From positions 124,001-188,000 of the forward strand of contig JADCBP010000006.1 in NCBI GenBank assembly GCA_020253445.1: DNA of 64,000 bases, in the 5' to 3' direction. Shown here piece after piece: positions 23,952-34,101 of this stretch. The position numbers and the translations under genes are program-made. Positions within the stretch are counted from its first letter, which is position 1, and every line of letters starts with the position of its first letter. The notes below the pieces were generated by a model. That model saw nothing but the letters and a program-made list of their open reading frames with translations, was not told the DNA's origin and made no database searches. The stretch comes from Methylobacterium sp. GTDB lineage: Bacteria; Pseudomonadota; Alphaproteobacteria; Rhizobiales; Beijerinckiaceae.

Positions 23952-24905
23952 TCAAAGTTTCCGGCCGATGGCGAGGAATTTTTCCGCGCGGTTCTCGCGC
24001 AACTGTTCCGGCGACATCCCCGCGAGGTCGGAGAGGGCATGTGCGATCGCATCGCCCGCCGACAGGATCGCCGCTTCCGGCGCGCGATGGGCACCGCCCA
24101 CGGGCTCGGAAATGATCATGTCGATCACTTTCAGCCGAAGAAGGTCCTGCGCCGTGATTCGCATGGTCGAGGCTGCTTCCTGCGCGCGGCTCGAATCGCG
24201 CCAGAGGATCGAGGCCGCCGCTTCCGGCGAGATCACCGAATAGATCGCATGTTCCAGCATCAGCACGCGATTGGCCGTGGCAATGGCGATCGCGCCGCCC
24301 GAGCCACCTTCGCCGAGGATCAGCGCGACATTCGGCACGCCGAGCGCGAGGCAGGCATCGGTGGATCGGGCGATGGCTTCGGCCTGCCCGCGCTCTTCCG
24401 CCCCGATGCCGGGATAGGCACCGGCGGTATCCACGAGGCTGACCACCGGCAGGCCGAAGCGATCCGCCAGTTCCATCAGGCGCACAGCCTTGCGATAACC
24501 TTCTGGCCGGGCCATGCCGAAATTGTGCTTCAGCCGCGTTTCCGTATCCTGTCCCTTTTCCTGCCCGATCACGCAGACGGATTGTCCCCGGAAGCGGCCG
24601 AACCCGCCGATGATGGCGGAATCCTCGCCGAAATAGCGGTCGCCCGCGAGCGGGGTGAAATCCGTGATGAGCCGGGAGATGTAATGCACGCAATGCGGAC
24701 GCTCGGGATGGCGCGCCACTTGCGTCTTCTGCCAGGGCGTCAGGGCGGCATAAACGTCGCGCAGGGCCTGTTGGGCCTTGCCTTCGAGCCGTGTGACCTC
24801 ATCGGTGATCGCAGCACCCGATTGCCCATCGGTCAGGGCCCGGAGTTCGGCGATCTTCGCCTCGAGTTCCGCGACAGGCTTTTCGAAATCGAGATAGGCG
24901 CGCAT
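23952..24905 (-). CDS. accA: Acetyl-CoA carboxylase carboxyltransferase subunit alpha
   Basis: The 317-residue protein starts [18 protein letters not shown] and contains [53 protein letters not shown] and [11 protein letters not shown], all AccA hallmarks. With AccD it transfers CO2 from carboxybiotin to acetyl-CoA for fatty-acid synthesis. It lies downstream of xerD on the same strand but after a terminator-like hairpin, so it may have its own promoter in the 113-bp gap. Confidence 0.98.
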   Translation of the reverse strand: MRAYLDFEKPVAELEAKIAELRALTDGQSGAAITDEVTRLEGKAQQALRDVYAALTPWQKTQVARHPERPHCVHYISRLITDFTPLAGDRYFGEDSAIIGGFGRFRGQSVCVIGQEKGQDTETRLKHNFGMARPEGYRKAVRLMELADRFGLPVVSLVDTAGAYPGIGAEERGQAEAIARSTDACLALGVPNVALILGEGGSGGAIAIATANRVLMLEHAIYSVISPEAAASILWRDSSRAQEAASTMRITAQDLLRLKVIDMIISEPVGGAHRAPEAAILSAGDAIAHALSDLAGMSPEQLRENRAEKFLAIGRKL

Positions 24906-25000
24906 GATTCCCTTTTCGGGTTGCCTCTAGGGGTTCTTGTCCCGCAAAGGGGGAGCGGAAGGGCGCCGCAAACTGGCGATGCGAGGCCCCCGCGTCAAGC

Positions 25001-25020
25001 AAAAAGCCGTGGCGGGGCTT
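25001..25020 (-). terminator. Probable terminator of the Xer recombinase gene
   Basis: On the minus strand AAGCC, a 7-nt loop and GGCTT are followed by TTT. The hairpin overlaps the TAA stop codon. The stem is short (5 bp). Confidence 0.45.
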
Positions 25021-25945
25021 ATCCCTCGTCGTTCAGCGGGTGCAGATCGCGCACCATGGAACGGGCGCGCTCATCCAGAACATGGGTATAGATCTGCGTG
25101 GTCGCGATGTCGGCATGGCCGAGAAGCTGTTGCACGATCCGCAGATCCGCGCCGTTCTGCAGCAGATGCGTCGCGAAGGCGTGGCGCATGCCATGCGGCG
25201 TGAGGCTCTCCGCTGCGATGCCCGCGCGGCCCGCGAGGCGCTTCAGGTCGCGCGCGAAAACCTGCCGGGCCAGATGCCCGGCCTCGCCATCGGCGGGGAA
25301 CAGGAAGCGCGAGTTTTCACCGCCCTTGCTCTCGTTCAACGCCGCCCGATAGCGCGAAACCGCATTCCGCGCGGCCTCGGTCAGCAGCACGATGCGCTCC
25401 TTGTTGCCCTTGCCGCGCACCACGAGATGATCCCGCTTCGCATTGATGCTGGCAGCGGGAAGCGCGAGCAACTCGCTCACGCGGAGCCCCGTGGCATAGA
25501 GCAGTTCCACCTGCGCCGCGAGCCGCAGGGCCGCGCGGCGCGCGGCGGGGGTCCTCGCTTCGGCTATGCCGGATTCCGCCGTCTTCAGCAGGCGATCGAC
25601 ATCCTCGAGCGTGAGCACATGCGGAACGCGCATGGTCTTGCGCGGGCCCTGCAAGGTGACGGTGGGGTCATCCCCGCGATGCCCCTCGGTGTAGAGAAAG
25701 CCGTGGAACTGCCTGAGAGCCGAGAGACGCCGGGCAATGGTCGCCGGCGCAAGCCCGGCCTCCGAGAGGCTCTGGAGATAGGCGCGGATCGCCGCGACAT
25801 CCGCGCTGAGCGGGTCGAGATTCCGGGCGGCGAGCGCGCTCATATAATCCTCGAGATCGCGCTCATAGCCGGCGATGGTGTTCGCAGCCGCACCCCGTTC
25901 GGCCGAGAGCATCGCCAGAAAGGCACGGACGGGGCGCGAGGCCAT
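25019..25945 (-). CDS. xerD: Site-specific tyrosine recombinase XerD
   Basis: A 308-residue recombinase with an N-terminal SAM-like core-binding domain (about 1-90) and a catalytic domain with all six residues: Arg155 (ATGLRVSELL), Lys179 (RGKGNKER), His251 and Arg254 (HGMRHAFATHLL), His277 (LLGHADIATTQ) and the nucleophile Tyr286 (IYTHV). It resolves chromosome dimers at dif with its XerC partner. The length, the PxHGMRHAFATH wording and the housekeeping setting beside accA and aroK argue for XerD rather than a phage integrase, though XerC cannot be fully excluded. Its ATG lies 3 bp after the stop of a small membrane-protein gene. Confidence 0.9.
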   Translation of the reverse strand: MASRPVRAFLAMLSAERGAAANTIAGYERDLEDYMSALAARNLDPLSADVAAIRAYLQSLSEAGLAPATIARRLSALRQFHGFLYTEGHRGDDPTVTLQGPRKTMRVPHVLTLEDVDRLLKTAESGIAEARTPAARRAALRLAAQVELLYATGLRVSELLALPAASINAKRDHLVVRGKGNKERIVLLTEAARNAVSRYRAALNESKGGENSRFLFPADGEAGHLARQVFARDLKRLAGRAGIAAESLTPHGMRHAFATHLLQNGADLRIVQQLLGHADIATTQIYTHVLDERARSMVRDLHPLNDEG

Positions 25946-25948
25946 GGC

Positions 25949-26107
25949 TCAGCCGCCAGGATTGCCGGCCGGGGCCCGCGGCATGGGAACGGGAACCACG
26001 ATGTCGCGCGGTTCGGGCTCCACCAGGGTGCCGAGCGCGTGGAGCACGCCATAGAGAAGCCCGGCCATCAGCGCCAATCCAACCAGCACGCGAAGCAGCA
26101 GACCCAT
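25949..26107 (-). CDS. Small single-span membrane protein
   Basis: A 52-residue protein with one hydrophobic helix (about 3-28, LLLRVLVGLALMAGLLYGVL) and a short proline-rich tail with PEPRDIVVPVPMP. It ends 3 bp before the xerD start and is divergent from aroK. Codon use and the tight coupling to xerD suggest it is real; I recognise no family and propose no function. A longer frame to 26368 exists but crosses the aroK promoter and start. Confidence 0.6.
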   Translation of the reverse strand: MGLLLRVLVGLALMAGLLYGVLHALGTLVEPEPRDIVVPVPMPRAPAGNPGG

Positions 26108-26278
26108 CGAGCCGGCCTCCCTTCCGCCGCGCCAACCCTTCCACCTTATCGGCGGCGAACCGATTCGCAGCAAGCCCCGGCGACCCCGCTCGGGCCGCCG
26201 CAGGCGAATTGAAGGGTAGCCTTTGCAGGAATTTTCTGCTTGAGGTGCGAACCGGGAGACCGGGGTTTGGCAATCGAC

Positions 26279-26908
26279 ATGGCCGATGAAGCGACAATCC
26301 TGCGCGGAACGGAGGAGCGTGACGGCCCCGCCGAGTCCGCGCTGCTCGCGCTCTTGAACGGTCGCCACATTGTGCTCGTGGGCCTGATGGGCGCGGGCAA
26401 GACCTCCGTCGGCAAGCGGCTGGCCCAGCGGCTACACCTTCCGTTCGTCGACAGCGACCACGCGATCGAGGAATCGGCGAACATGACGATTCCTGAAATC
26501 TTCAAGCTGCGAGGCGAGGCGGAGTTCCGATCCGGCGAGCGCCGTGTGATCGCGCGCCTGCTTGGCGAGCCGCAGCAGGTGATCGCCACCGGCGGCGGCG
26601 CCTATATGGATGCCGAAACGCGGCTGCGCATCCGCGAACGCGGCATCGCCGTATGGCTCAAGGCCGATTTGCCGGTGCTGATGCGGCGCGTGCAGCGCCG
26701 GCATGATCGGCCGCTCCTCGCCAATGCCGACCCGGAAGCCACGATGCGCGACCTGATGGCGAAGCGCTATCCGGTCTATGCCGAGGCGGATCTCTGCATC
26801 CTCTCCGACGAGCAGCCCCATGAAGCCATGGTGACCCGCGTGATCGATGCGCTTTCGGCCCATCTCGAACCGGCATCGGACCGCCCTTCCAGGGACAGAC
26901 CCGCGTGA
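26279..26908 (+). CDS. aroK: Shikimate kinase
   Basis: The 209-residue product has Walker A LVGLMGAGKTSVGKRLA, the shikimate-binding FVDSDHAIEE, the ATGGGAYMD loop and the lid arginine RRHDRPLL. It phosphorylates shikimate in the chorismate pathway. A 25-residue N-terminal extension before the P-loop is usual in Alphaproteobacteria. The ATG at 26279 is chosen over an in-frame TTG at 26240; neither has a strong ribosome site. It overlaps aroB by 4 nt. Confidence 0.96.
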   Translation: MADEATILRGTEERDGPAESALLALLNGRHIVLVGLMGAGKTSVGKRLAQRLHLPFVDSDHAIEESANMTIPEIFKLRGEAEFRSGERRVIARLLGEPQQVIATGGGAYMDAETRLRIRERGIAVWLKADLPVLMRRVQRRHDRPLLANADPEATMRDLMAKRYPVYAEADLCILSDEQPHEAMVTRVIDALSAHLEPASDRPSRDRPA

Positions 26909-28035
26909 GCCTTCCTGCCGAGAACCCTAGAGTGCGGGTCGATCTCGCCGGCCGCAGCTATGACATCCTGATCGGCCGCCACCTCCTTGCCGAGGCGGGC
27001 CGGCATCTTGCGCCGCTGCTTCCGCGCCGGCGGGTTCTGGTCGTGACCGACGAGAATGTTGCCGGCCGGCATCTGCCCGCGCTCATGACAAGCCTCGCGG
27101 CGACCGGCATTCCCGCGGCAAGCCTCACGCTGCCAGCCGGCGAGAAGACCAAGAGCTGGCCGTTCCTCGAGCAGGTGGTGGAGCGCATCCTCTCCGAGAA
27201 GCTCGAGCGCGGCGATGCCGTCATCGCGCTGGGGGGCGGGGTGATCGGCGATCTCACGGGCTTCGCCTCGGCAATCGCCCGCCGCGGCATGAAATTCGTG
27301 CAGATCCCCACGACGCTGCTCGCGCAATCGGATTCGAGCGTCGGCGGCAAGACCGGCATCAATTCGCCGGCGGGGAAGAACCTTGTCGGGGCATTCTATC
27401 AGCCGATCCTCGTGCTGTGCGATACCGGCGCGCTGGATACGCTGCCGATCCGGGAAATGCGCGCGGGCTATGCCGAGGTGGTCAAATACGGGCTGATCGA
27501 CCGGCCCGATTTCTTCGAGTGGCTGGAGGCCGGCGCCTGGCGCGGGCTGTTTTCCGGCGGGCCGGAGCGCGAGGAGGCGGTGCGCGCGGCCTGTGCCGCG
27601 AAAGCGGCGATCGTCGCGCGCGACGAGCATGAAACGGGCGACCGCGCGCTGCTGAACCTCGGGCATACCTTCGGCCATGCGCTCGAGGCGATCACGCATT
27701 ATGATTCCGCCCGCCTCGTGCATGGCGAGGCCGTGGCCATCGGCATGGCCATGGCGCATCGCTTCTCGGTGGTGGCAGGTTTGTGCAGCGGGCAGGATGC
27801 GACGCGCGTGGAGCGTCACCTCGCGGCGGTCGGATTGCCGACAGAACTTTCGGCCATTCCCGGCTGGAACGCCATGCCCGACGCGATGATCGAAGCGATG
27901 AGGCAGGACAAGAAGGTCAGCCAGGGCTCGCTCACCTTCATCCTCACGCGCGGCATCGGCCGGAGCTTCATCGCCAGGGGCGTGGAGGAGGCACCGATCC
28001 GCGCCTTCCTTGAAGCGGAGAGCCGGCGCGGCTGA
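26905..28035 (+). CDS. aroB: 3-dehydroquinate synthase
   Basis: The 376-residue protein starts with GTG inside the aroK stop (GTGA overlap). It has the NAD-binding VIALGGGVIGDLTGFAS, the QIPTTLLAQSDSSVGGKTGIN segment, NLVGAFYQP and the metal-ligand histidines in LNLGHTFGHALE and LVHGEAVAIGM. It converts DAHP to 3-dehydroquinate. Together with aroK it forms the usual aroKB operon; here aroB converges on the ABC exporter gene 11 bp away. Confidence 0.98.
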   Translation: MSLPAENPRVRVDLAGRSYDILIGRHLLAEAGRHLAPLLPRRRVLVVTDENVAGRHLPALMTSLAATGIPAASLTLPAGEKTKSWPFLEQVVERILSEKLERGDAVIALGGGVIGDLTGFASAIARRGMKFVQIPTTLLAQSDSSVGGKTGINSPAGKNLVGAFYQPILVLCDTGALDTLPIREMRAGYAEVVKYGLIDRPDFFEWLEAGAWRGLFSGGPEREEAVRAACAAKAAIVARDEHETGDRALLNLGHTFGHALEAITHYDSARLVHGEAVAIGMAMAHRFSVVAGLCSGQDATRVERHLAAVGLPTELSAIPGWNAMPDAMIEAMRQDKKVSQGSLTFILTRGIGRSFIARGVEEAPIRAFLEAESRRG

Positions 28036-28045
28036 ATGTTCCCGA

Positions 28046-29824
28046 TTAATCCGCCGGCAGGGTTTCGCTGTCGGACCCGGCCATGAACTGGGCGCGCGCC
28101 AGGGCCGCGAACCGGCCATTGAGGGCCACGAGCTGGTCGAACGTTCCCTGTTCGACAATCCGGCCCTTTTCCAGCATCACGATGTGATCGGCATTGCGGA
28201 TGGTCGCGAGGCGATGCGCGATGACGAAGGTGGTGCGTCCCTTCATCACCTCTTCCAGCGCCAGCTGGAGCTTCTGCTCGGTGCCGGCATCGAGCGCGGA
28301 GGTCGCCTCGTCAAGAATGAGGATCGGCGGGTCCTTCAGCAGGGCGCGCGCGATGGACAGGCGCTGGCGCTCGCCGCCCGATAGCGAACGGCCGCGTTCG
28401 CCCACAATCGTATCGAGCCCGTTCGACTGCCGCTCGATGAATTCGAGCGCCTGCGCGCGCTCCAGGGCGGCCATCATTTCCTCGTTGGACGCACCCGACC
28501 GGCCGACCTCGAGGTTCTCGCGGATGGTTCGGGCAAAGAGCATCGGCTCCTGGAACACCACCGCGATGTTGCGGCGGAGCGATTGCAGGGTGAAATCGCG
28601 GATGTCCTTTCCGTCGATGCGGATCGCGCCGGATTGCGGGTCGAAGGCGCGATGCAGCAGGCCGAGGGTCGTCGATTTGCCCGAACCCGTGGAACCCACC
28701 AGCGCGATGGTCTGGCCCTGCTTCGCGACGAGCGAAAGATCAAGGATCGCCGGGCGCTTCCCATCATAGGAGAAGCTCACGCCGTCGAAGGCGACTTCGC
28801 CGGTCAGGCGGCCGGCATCGGTCGCATTCGGGCGATCCTGCACCTGTGGAACGGTGTCGATCACCTCGAAGAACTCCTTCAGCTTCGGCGCCTGCATGAA
28901 AAGCTGGTTGATGAAGCCCACGGCGGCTTCGAGCTTGCCGATCAGCAGTGTGGAATAGCCAACGAAGGTGACGATATCGCCAATCGTCGCGAGATCGTTG
29001 AGATGAAGATAGGTGCCGAGCAGGAAGATGGCGGTTACGGTGATCGTCGAGGAGGCGCGCGTCGCGACCGAAACCAGCGCCCACCAGGCGAGAACCGGCA
29101 ATTGCGCGGAGAGCAGGCGGTCGATCACCGATCGAAGATGCTGCAACTCGGCCTGCACGCGGGTGAAACTCTGGATCACCGGGATGTTGCCGATCGCATC
29201 GGATGTGTGCTCCGCGAGCTCCGAATGATAGCCCTCGACGCTGTCCTGCATCCGGGCCGTGCGGTTGACGACGATCGCCATCATCACCGCGAAGAACACC
29301 ACCAGCACCACCAGCAGCAGGCCGAGCCGCCAGTTGATGAGCAGGGTCAGCGGCAACAGCACCAGCAGCGCCACCAAAGCCGCGCAATGATCGCGAAGGA
29401 ACCCGAGCCAAAGCCAGAACATGCCGTTCGCGCCATCCAGCATCACCTTCAGCGTGCGGCCCGAATGGGTGGAGGTGTGGTAGGAGAGGGGCAGCGTCAG
29501 CACATGCTCGAAATAATTGGCCATCATCTGGAGGCGCTGGCGATGCGAGAGCCGGTCGGCATGCATCGCGATCAGCACGCCTGCCCCGATGGTGAAGAGC
29601 CCGAAGATGAGCCAGGCGCCGATGAGCGGAAAGAGTTGTTCCACCTTCGGCTTCCCGCCCGTGCCTTGCGCGGCGGTGAGCACGTTGATGATCTGCCCGA
29701 AAAGCCAGGGCTCCACGAACTGCGCCACGGCCAGCAGGAGATTCGCGAGCACCAGGAGCAACGCCAGACGCATCTCCGGCCCCAGTTGGAGCAGCACCCG
29801 GATGTAGAGCCTTGCAAGCGCCAT
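28046..29824 (-). CDS. ABC exporter, NdvA-like (cyclic beta-1,2-glucan type)
   Basis: A 592-residue half-transporter: six membrane helices (about 1-310) and an ATPase domain with Walker [18 protein letters not shown] signature and DEATSALD Walker B. The membrane part has [22 protein letters not shown] and [20 protein letters not shown], which match the NdvA/ChvA group exporting cyclic beta-1,2-glucan to the periplasm. The glucan synthase (ndvB/chvB) is not in this window. The start at 29824 is preferred over 29842 because AGGTGAGG, its ribosome site, lies in the extra codons. It is convergent with aroB and divergent from motA. Confidence 0.8.
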   Translation of the reverse strand: MALARLYIRVLLQLGPEMRLALLLVLANLLLAVAQFVEPWLFGQIINVLTAAQGTGGKPKVEQLFPLIGAWLIFGLFTIGAGVLIAMHADRLSHRQRLQMMANYFEHVLTLPLSYHTSTHSGRTLKVMLDGANGMFWLWLGFLRDHCAALVALLVLLPLTLLINWRLGLLLVVLVVFFAVMMAIVVNRTARMQDSVEGYHSELAEHTSDAIGNIPVIQSFTRVQAELQHLRSVIDRLLSAQLPVLAWWALVSVATRASSTITVTAIFLLGTYLHLNDLATIGDIVTFVGYSTLLIGKLEAAVGFINQLFMQAPKLKEFFEVIDTVPQVQDRPNATDAGRLTGEVAFDGVSFSYDGKRPAILDLSLVAKQGQTIALVGSTGSGKSTTLGLLHRAFDPQSGAIRIDGKDIRDFTLQSLRRNIAVVFQEPMLFARTIRENLEVGRSGASNEEMMAALERAQALEFIERQSNGLDTIVGERGRSLSGGERQRLSIARALLKDPPILILDEATSALDAGTEQKLQLALEEVMKGRTTFVIAHRLATIRNADHIVMLEKGRIVEQGTFDQLVALNGRFAALARAQFMAGSDSETLPAD

Positions 29825-29916
29825 GCGCGCCTCACCTTTCAAGAATGCCGGTTTGTCGCGCCCGGCTTATCGCCAAGGGCCGATGAACGCCACGTGAGCA
29901 GGAAAATGTTTAACGC

Positions 29917-29931
29917 TTAACCGTTCCTTTA
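29917..29931 (+). promoter_or_regulatory. Candidate CtrA-binding site upstream of motA
   Basis: TTAA-N7-TTTA, one base away from the full CtrA consensus TTAA-N7-TTAA, with a further TTAA 4 bp upstream (29910-29913). It is about 85 bp before the motA start. CtrA commonly controls motility genes in Alphaproteobacteria. This is a motif match only. Confidence 0.35.
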
Positions 29932-30015
29932 GCTCGTTCGACCTAGTCTTGCGCTCGACGAGGATGCCACCCGCGAGGTCGGGCCGGCACGGTTTCACGT
30001 GACGAGGACGGCGAG

Positions 30016-30792
30016 ATGGATATCGCAACCGCAATCGGGCTGTTCATGGGATGCATGACCGTCGCCGTGCTCGTGTTGATGGATGGCAGTTTCGGAATCT
30101 ACCTCGACAAGCACGCCTTCATCGTCATCTTCGGCGGCGCCATCTCGGCCACGCTGATTCGCTACCCCATGTCGATGATGCTGCACGGCCTGCCGATGGG
30201 TCTGCGCTTCGCTTTCCAGATGCGCAAGCTCGATCCGCGCGGGCTGATCGAGGAAATCACCAGGATCGCCGAGATCATGCGCAAATCCGGCCCGATGGCG
30301 CTTGAAACCTATCAGGTCGATGATCCGTTCCTCGCCCAGGGCATCCGCTACGTGGTCGATGGTTACGACGCGGATTTCATCAAGTCCACGATGGAACAGG
30401 ATCGCGACACCTTCCTCATGCATCTCGACGAGGGCCAGAAGATCTACCGCGCCATCGGCGACTGCGCCCCGGCCTGGGGCATGATCGGCACCCTTATCGG
30501 CATGGTGAACATGTTCGCGAACATGGAGGATCCCTCCAAGCTCGGCCCCTTCATGGCCATCGCGCTGCTGGCAACCCTCTACGGAGCGGTGGTGGCGAAC
30601 CTCTTCTGCCTGCCCATCGCCGACAAGCTGCACGTGAAGCTCGAGGAGGAGGATGTCTCGCGCAGCCTCATCATTGATGGCGTATTGCAGATTCGTCAGG
30701 CCAAGAGCCCGTCGATCATCCGCGAAATGCTGATTTCCTATCTGCCCGACCATCACAAGGTGCAGTTCCTCGAAGCGGAAGCAGCGGCCTGA
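30016..30792 (+). CDS. motA: Flagellar stator subunit MotA/PomA
   Basis: The 258-residue protein has four membrane helices, a cytoplasmic loop rich in charged residues, and the conserved stator segments APAWGMIGTLIGMVNMFANM (helix 3, with the essential proline) and LLATLYGAVVANLFCLPIADKL (helix 4). This is closer to the short PomA/MotP type than to the enterobacterial MotA. With MotB it makes the ion channel that turns the flagellar motor. No other flagellar genes are in the window. The MotB gene follows after 27 bp. Confidence 0.92.
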   Translation: MDIATAIGLFMGCMTVAVLVLMDGSFGIYLDKHAFIVIFGGAISATLIRYPMSMMLHGLPMGLRFAFQMRKLDPRGLIEEITRIAEIMRKSGPMALETYQVDDPFLAQGIRYVVDGYDADFIKSTMEQDRDTFLMHLDEGQKIYRAIGDCAPAWGMIGTLIGMVNMFANMEDPSKLGPFMAIALLATLYGAVVANLFCLPIADKLHVKLEEEDVSRSLIIDGVLQIRQAKSPSIIREMLISYLPDHHKVQFLEAEAAA

Positions 30793-30819
30793 CGCATCAG
30801 TCGAGTTGAGGAGGCGTTC

Positions 30820-31650
30820 ATGGCGCGAAAACGAGGTGGAGGCGGGCATGCCGGCGGCGGTCACGGCTGGTTCGTGACCTTCGCGGATCTGATGGCGTTG
30901 CTGATGAGCTTCTTCGTGATGCTCGTCGCCTTCTCCTCGCCCAACCAGAAGAAGATGCAGGTGGTGGCGGGCTCCATGCGCGACGCGTTCGGCGTGCAGG
31001 CGCATTCCCGCCAGACCGCCGTGATCGAGGCCGATGGCGTCCCGACCCGCTCGGCATTGAAGAACGTCACCAAGACCACCCCGGATTATGCCTCCGACCA
31101 GACAACCCCGCTGACCCATATCCAGCGCGACACGATGGGCAGCGGCACCTTCTATTCGGATCGGGGGTTCACCACTGCGGCCGCCTCGCTGCGCCAGGCC
31201 TTGCAGGAACTGCCGGAACTGACCGAAGTTTCGCGCAATGTCATCGTCGAGGAGACGAAAGACGGTCTCCACATCCAGATCACCGATCAGGAAGGACGCT
31301 CGATGTTCGCGGAAGGGTCGGCCTGGCCCTATGAGCGCATGCGCAGGACCATTGCCGGTATCGCTCCCACCCTGCGCCGCATGCCGAACCGCCTGCGCAT
31401 CACCGGCCATACCAGCGCCGGCCGGGGCGAGGGCCGCGATCGCAGCGAATTCTGGCGCCTCTCCAGCGAGCGCGCGCTGGGCGTGCGCGACCTGCTCTCG
31501 AACAATGGCATGCCCGATGAGCGCTTCGAAGCGGTCATCGGCAAGGCCGATACCGAGCCGCTCTTCCCGGACGATCCCTATATCGCGCCGAACCGTCGCA
31601 TCTCGATTCTCGTCATGCGCGAGGCCCCGCCGCTGCCGCCGGGGCGCTGA
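30820..31650 (+). CDS. motB: Flagellar stator subunit MotB/PomB
   Basis: A 276-residue protein with a basic, His/Gly-rich cytoplasmic start, a single helix beginning VTFADLMALLMSFFVMLVAF (Asp23 is the ion-binding residue), a plug/linker and a C-terminal OmpA-type peptidoglycan-binding domain (LRITGHTSAG, RLSSERALGVRDLL, PNRRISILVM). It anchors the stator to the wall. GAGGAGG precedes the ATG. It ends directly against the convergent channel gene with no gap. Confidence 0.93.
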   Translation: MARKRGGGGHAGGGHGWFVTFADLMALLMSFFVMLVAFSSPNQKKMQVVAGSMRDAFGVQAHSRQTAVIEADGVPTRSALKNVTKTTPDYASDQTTPLTHIQRDTMGSGTFYSDRGFTTAAASLRQALQELPELTEVSRNVIVEETKDGLHIQITDQEGRSMFAEGSAWPYERMRRTIAGIAPTLRRMPNRLRITGHTSAGRGEGRDRSEFWRLSSERALGVRDLLSNNGMPDERFEAVIGKADTEPLFPDDPYIAPNRRISILVMREAPPLPPGR

Positions 31651-34101
31651 TCAGCCATCTCGCTCCTCATCGTGACGAGGCAGGCCGCGCGGATCGACCA
31701 TGGGCGGGAGATTCATGATCTCCAGCTTGCGGGTGGGTGCGGAGAGCAGCACGCCGGCCTGCTGCAGGCGGCGATAGATGTCGAAAAGAAGGTCTGACCG
31801 GGTCGTGGCCATCGAATCGACATCCGTGAAGCAGCGCAACTCGAAATCGAGCCCGTTCTCGCCGAGATTCTTGAAGATCACCATCGGCTTCGGCTCGCTC
31901 ATCACCTCGATATGCGCAAGCGCCGCATCCATCAGGAGCTTCTGAACCTGTGCCGGGTCGGCGCTGTGGTCGACGCCCACCGGTATCATGATCCGGGCCG
32001 TGCGGTCGGAATGCACCCAGTTCTTCACCCGGCCGGAGATGAATTCCGAGTTGGGGATGATAACGCTCGCGCGGTCGAAGGTGAGGATCTCGGTCGAGCG
32101 CACATTGATGCGCTTCACCGTCCCCTGTTCGTCACCGACCACGATCCAGTCGCCCACGCGAATCGGCCTCTCCCAGAGCAGGATGAGGCCGGAAATGAAA
32201 TTCTCCACGATGGATTTAAGCCCGAAACCGATACCCACCGAGAGGGCGCCGGCCACGATGGTGATCTTGTCGAGGGAAAGCCCGAGCTGGGACAGCGCAA
32301 CCATCGCGGCGATGACGATGCCGATATAGCCCAGAATGGTGCGGATGGAATTCTGCAGGCCAGGGTCCAGCGTGGTGCGCGGCAGGTAGTGGGTATCAAG
32401 CCAGTTCTGCACCGCGCGCGTCGCGCCATATCCGAGGGTGAACAGCAGGATCGCGACCGCGATGGTTGAAAGCGAGATCGTGACGCCCCCGACCTGGAAG
32501 CCGAAGAAGGCGGCGCGGATGTTGTAGAGGAAGGATTGCGAATCCACGCCCCATGGAGCCAGCAGCAGCATGCCGAAGGCGATGAACAGCATGAGGCGCA
32601 GCAGGCCGGAACCCAGCACGCTCGCCTGATCAAGCGAAGAAGCTGCCATGCCTGTCGCCTCGCGAACGCGGCGGCCGAGGAAGCCATTGGCCGAAAGGCC
32701 GGTGCTGATGACCTCCTCGATGATCGTGAGCAGCAGCACCAGCGCCAGCGTGAGCGTGATGATCCAGGTGAGCTGCGTCACCAGGAAGGTCGCGAGCGGC
32801 ACGAAACCGAGCAAGGCTGCGCCGAGAACGATCAACGCCACCGTCCAGCCGAAAATGCGCAGGGGCAGCATGGGCTGGTTATGCTCGGCCGGGCGTTCGC
32901 GCTCGGCCTCCGCATGGGCGCGTTGCCCGAAAGCCCGGCGCAGGCCGCTCGTCATCGTGAGACTGACCATGATGGCGAAGACGCCGCGCATCGCGACGGT
33001 AAGCGGGAAAGACGCCACAATCGCCGCCAGAACGGCATCCACCACCCGCCCGATCACAACGATAACCGCGATGGTCAGGATGGTGCCGGCGAAGACGGTG
33101 GCCTGCTCATCCGAAAGTTCCACCATGCGCCAGCTGGGCCGGCCCGGCGCCAGCACCGCATGGGCGAGCCCGCGCAGGAAGATGATGAAGATCAGCCCGT
33201 AGATCATGGCATCCGCAACCTGGGAGGCTCGCCCGGGCAGAAGCTCGAAGCGGTCCAGCAGCAGATCAAGCAGGAGCAGCGCGCCGCCAGGAACGATCGT
33301 GACCAGAACCACGCGCCGCAACGCACGGAGAATCTTCTGGATCGGATCCGGCCGGTCGCCCTCGAAAAGCGCAACCCGAAGGAAGGAGCCGGTTTCCACC
33401 CAACCTTTCGCGCGCGGAAAGAGGATCACCATCCCGACCGCCATCATCGCCAGCACGAAGGCCTCATACCATTCGAGATTGGCAAAGATGGCCGAGGCCC
33501 ATTGCTGGCCCAGGAAATGCAGCGCCGCCGCATCTGCGGGGAGGGCCCTGGCGACATCGAGCCATAGCCAGGGGCTCGCCACCGCCGCATGCTGGGCGAG
33601 GATCTCGCGGGTAAAATTCTGTCGGCGGCGATCCGCGATGGTCTGCGCGGTCTGTTCGATGCGAAGCGCGAGCGCGCGCGCGCTGCGGAGTGTTTCGTCG
33701 GCCTCCTTCCAGAGCCGGCTCTGTTCGGCACGGTCACGCGCGACTTCCGGGCTTTCGGTCTGCCCCTTGGCGGCATCCGGTGCCGGCCCGAGCTGATCGA
33801 GCCGGGCCTTGATTTCATCCGCTGCCGGCTGCTCCTTCGCGATCACGCCATCGACGCTCTGCGCCAGCGGCACAAGCCTCTGCCGGAGATCGGCGAGGCG
33901 CCGATCATCCAGCGAATCCCGCTGGAATGCCGCCTCCACCTGTTGCAGCTCCAGGCGCGTGCTTTCCAGCACACCGCGCGAGCCGCCCGGCGCCGGGCTT
34001 TGCGCGAGCCCGATGCCGGAAAGGCAAAGCCCGAAAAGCCCCATGGCAAGCCAGGCTCGAAAGCCAGCCTTGATACCCGGCGTCAACGTTTTCGTCCGCA
34101 T
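31651..34101 (-). CDS. Large mechanosensitive channel of the MscS superfamily (MscK-like, DUF3772)
   Basis: An 816-residue membrane protein: signal peptide (about 1-34), a periplasmic coiled-coil region with DUF3772-like helices (about 40-190), roughly eleven membrane helices, and a C-terminal MscS domain with the pore-lining helix (SLDKITIVAGALSVGIGFGL), the beta domain VGDWIVVGDEQGTVKRINVRSTEI and a C-terminal alpha/beta part. Such channels release solutes on hypo-osmotic shock. The frame stays open to 34395, but those extra residues are low-complexity and run back over the Cys-rich gene's end and terminator; the ATG at 34101 starts a proper signal peptide. Confidence 0.9.
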   Translation of the reverse strand: MRTKTLTPGIKAGFRAWLAMGLFGLCLSGIGLAQSPAPGGSRGVLESTRLELQQVEAAFQRDSLDDRRLADLRQRLVPLAQSVDGVIAKEQPAADEIKARLDQLGPAPDAAKGQTESPEVARDRAEQSRLWKEADETLRSARALALRIEQTAQTIADRRRQNFTREILAQHAAVASPWLWLDVARALPADAAALHFLGQQWASAIFANLEWYEAFVLAMMAVGMVILFPRAKGWVETGSFLRVALFEGDRPDPIQKILRALRRVVLVTIVPGGALLLLDLLLDRFELLPGRASQVADAMIYGLIFIIFLRGLAHAVLAPGRPSWRMVELSDEQATVFAGTILTIAVIVVIGRVVDAVLAAIVASFPLTVAMRGVFAIMVSLTMTSGLRRAFGQRAHAEAERERPAEHNQPMLPLRIFGWTVALIVLGAALLGFVPLATFLVTQLTWIITLTLALVLLLTIIEEVISTGLSANGFLGRRVREATGMAASSLDQASVLGSGLLRLMLFIAFGMLLLAPWGVDSQSFLYNIRAAFFGFQVGGVTISLSTIAVAILLFTLGYGATRAVQNWLDTHYLPRTTLDPGLQNSIRTILGYIGIVIAAMVALSQLGLSLDKITIVAGALSVGIGFGLKSIVENFISGLILLWERPIRVGDWIVVGDEQGTVKRINVRSTEILTFDRASVIIPNSEFISGRVKNWVHSDRTARIMIPVGVDHSADPAQVQKLLMDAALAHIEVMSEPKPMVIFKNLGENGLDFELRCFTDVDSMATTRSDLLFDIYRRLQQAGVLLSAPTRKLEIMNLPPMVDPRGLPRHDEERDG

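Noticed and set aside
23876-24094. Small minus-strand frame ending EALMLMAEIVELKPAPG
   Set aside because: The C-terminal part looks protein-like, but most of the frame lies inside accA in another frame, and no ribosome site or family is visible.
25019-25945. Integrase of a mobile element
   Set aside because: Length, motifs and setting between accA and aroK are those of a chromosomal Xer recombinase; no attachment repeats or cargo genes surround it.
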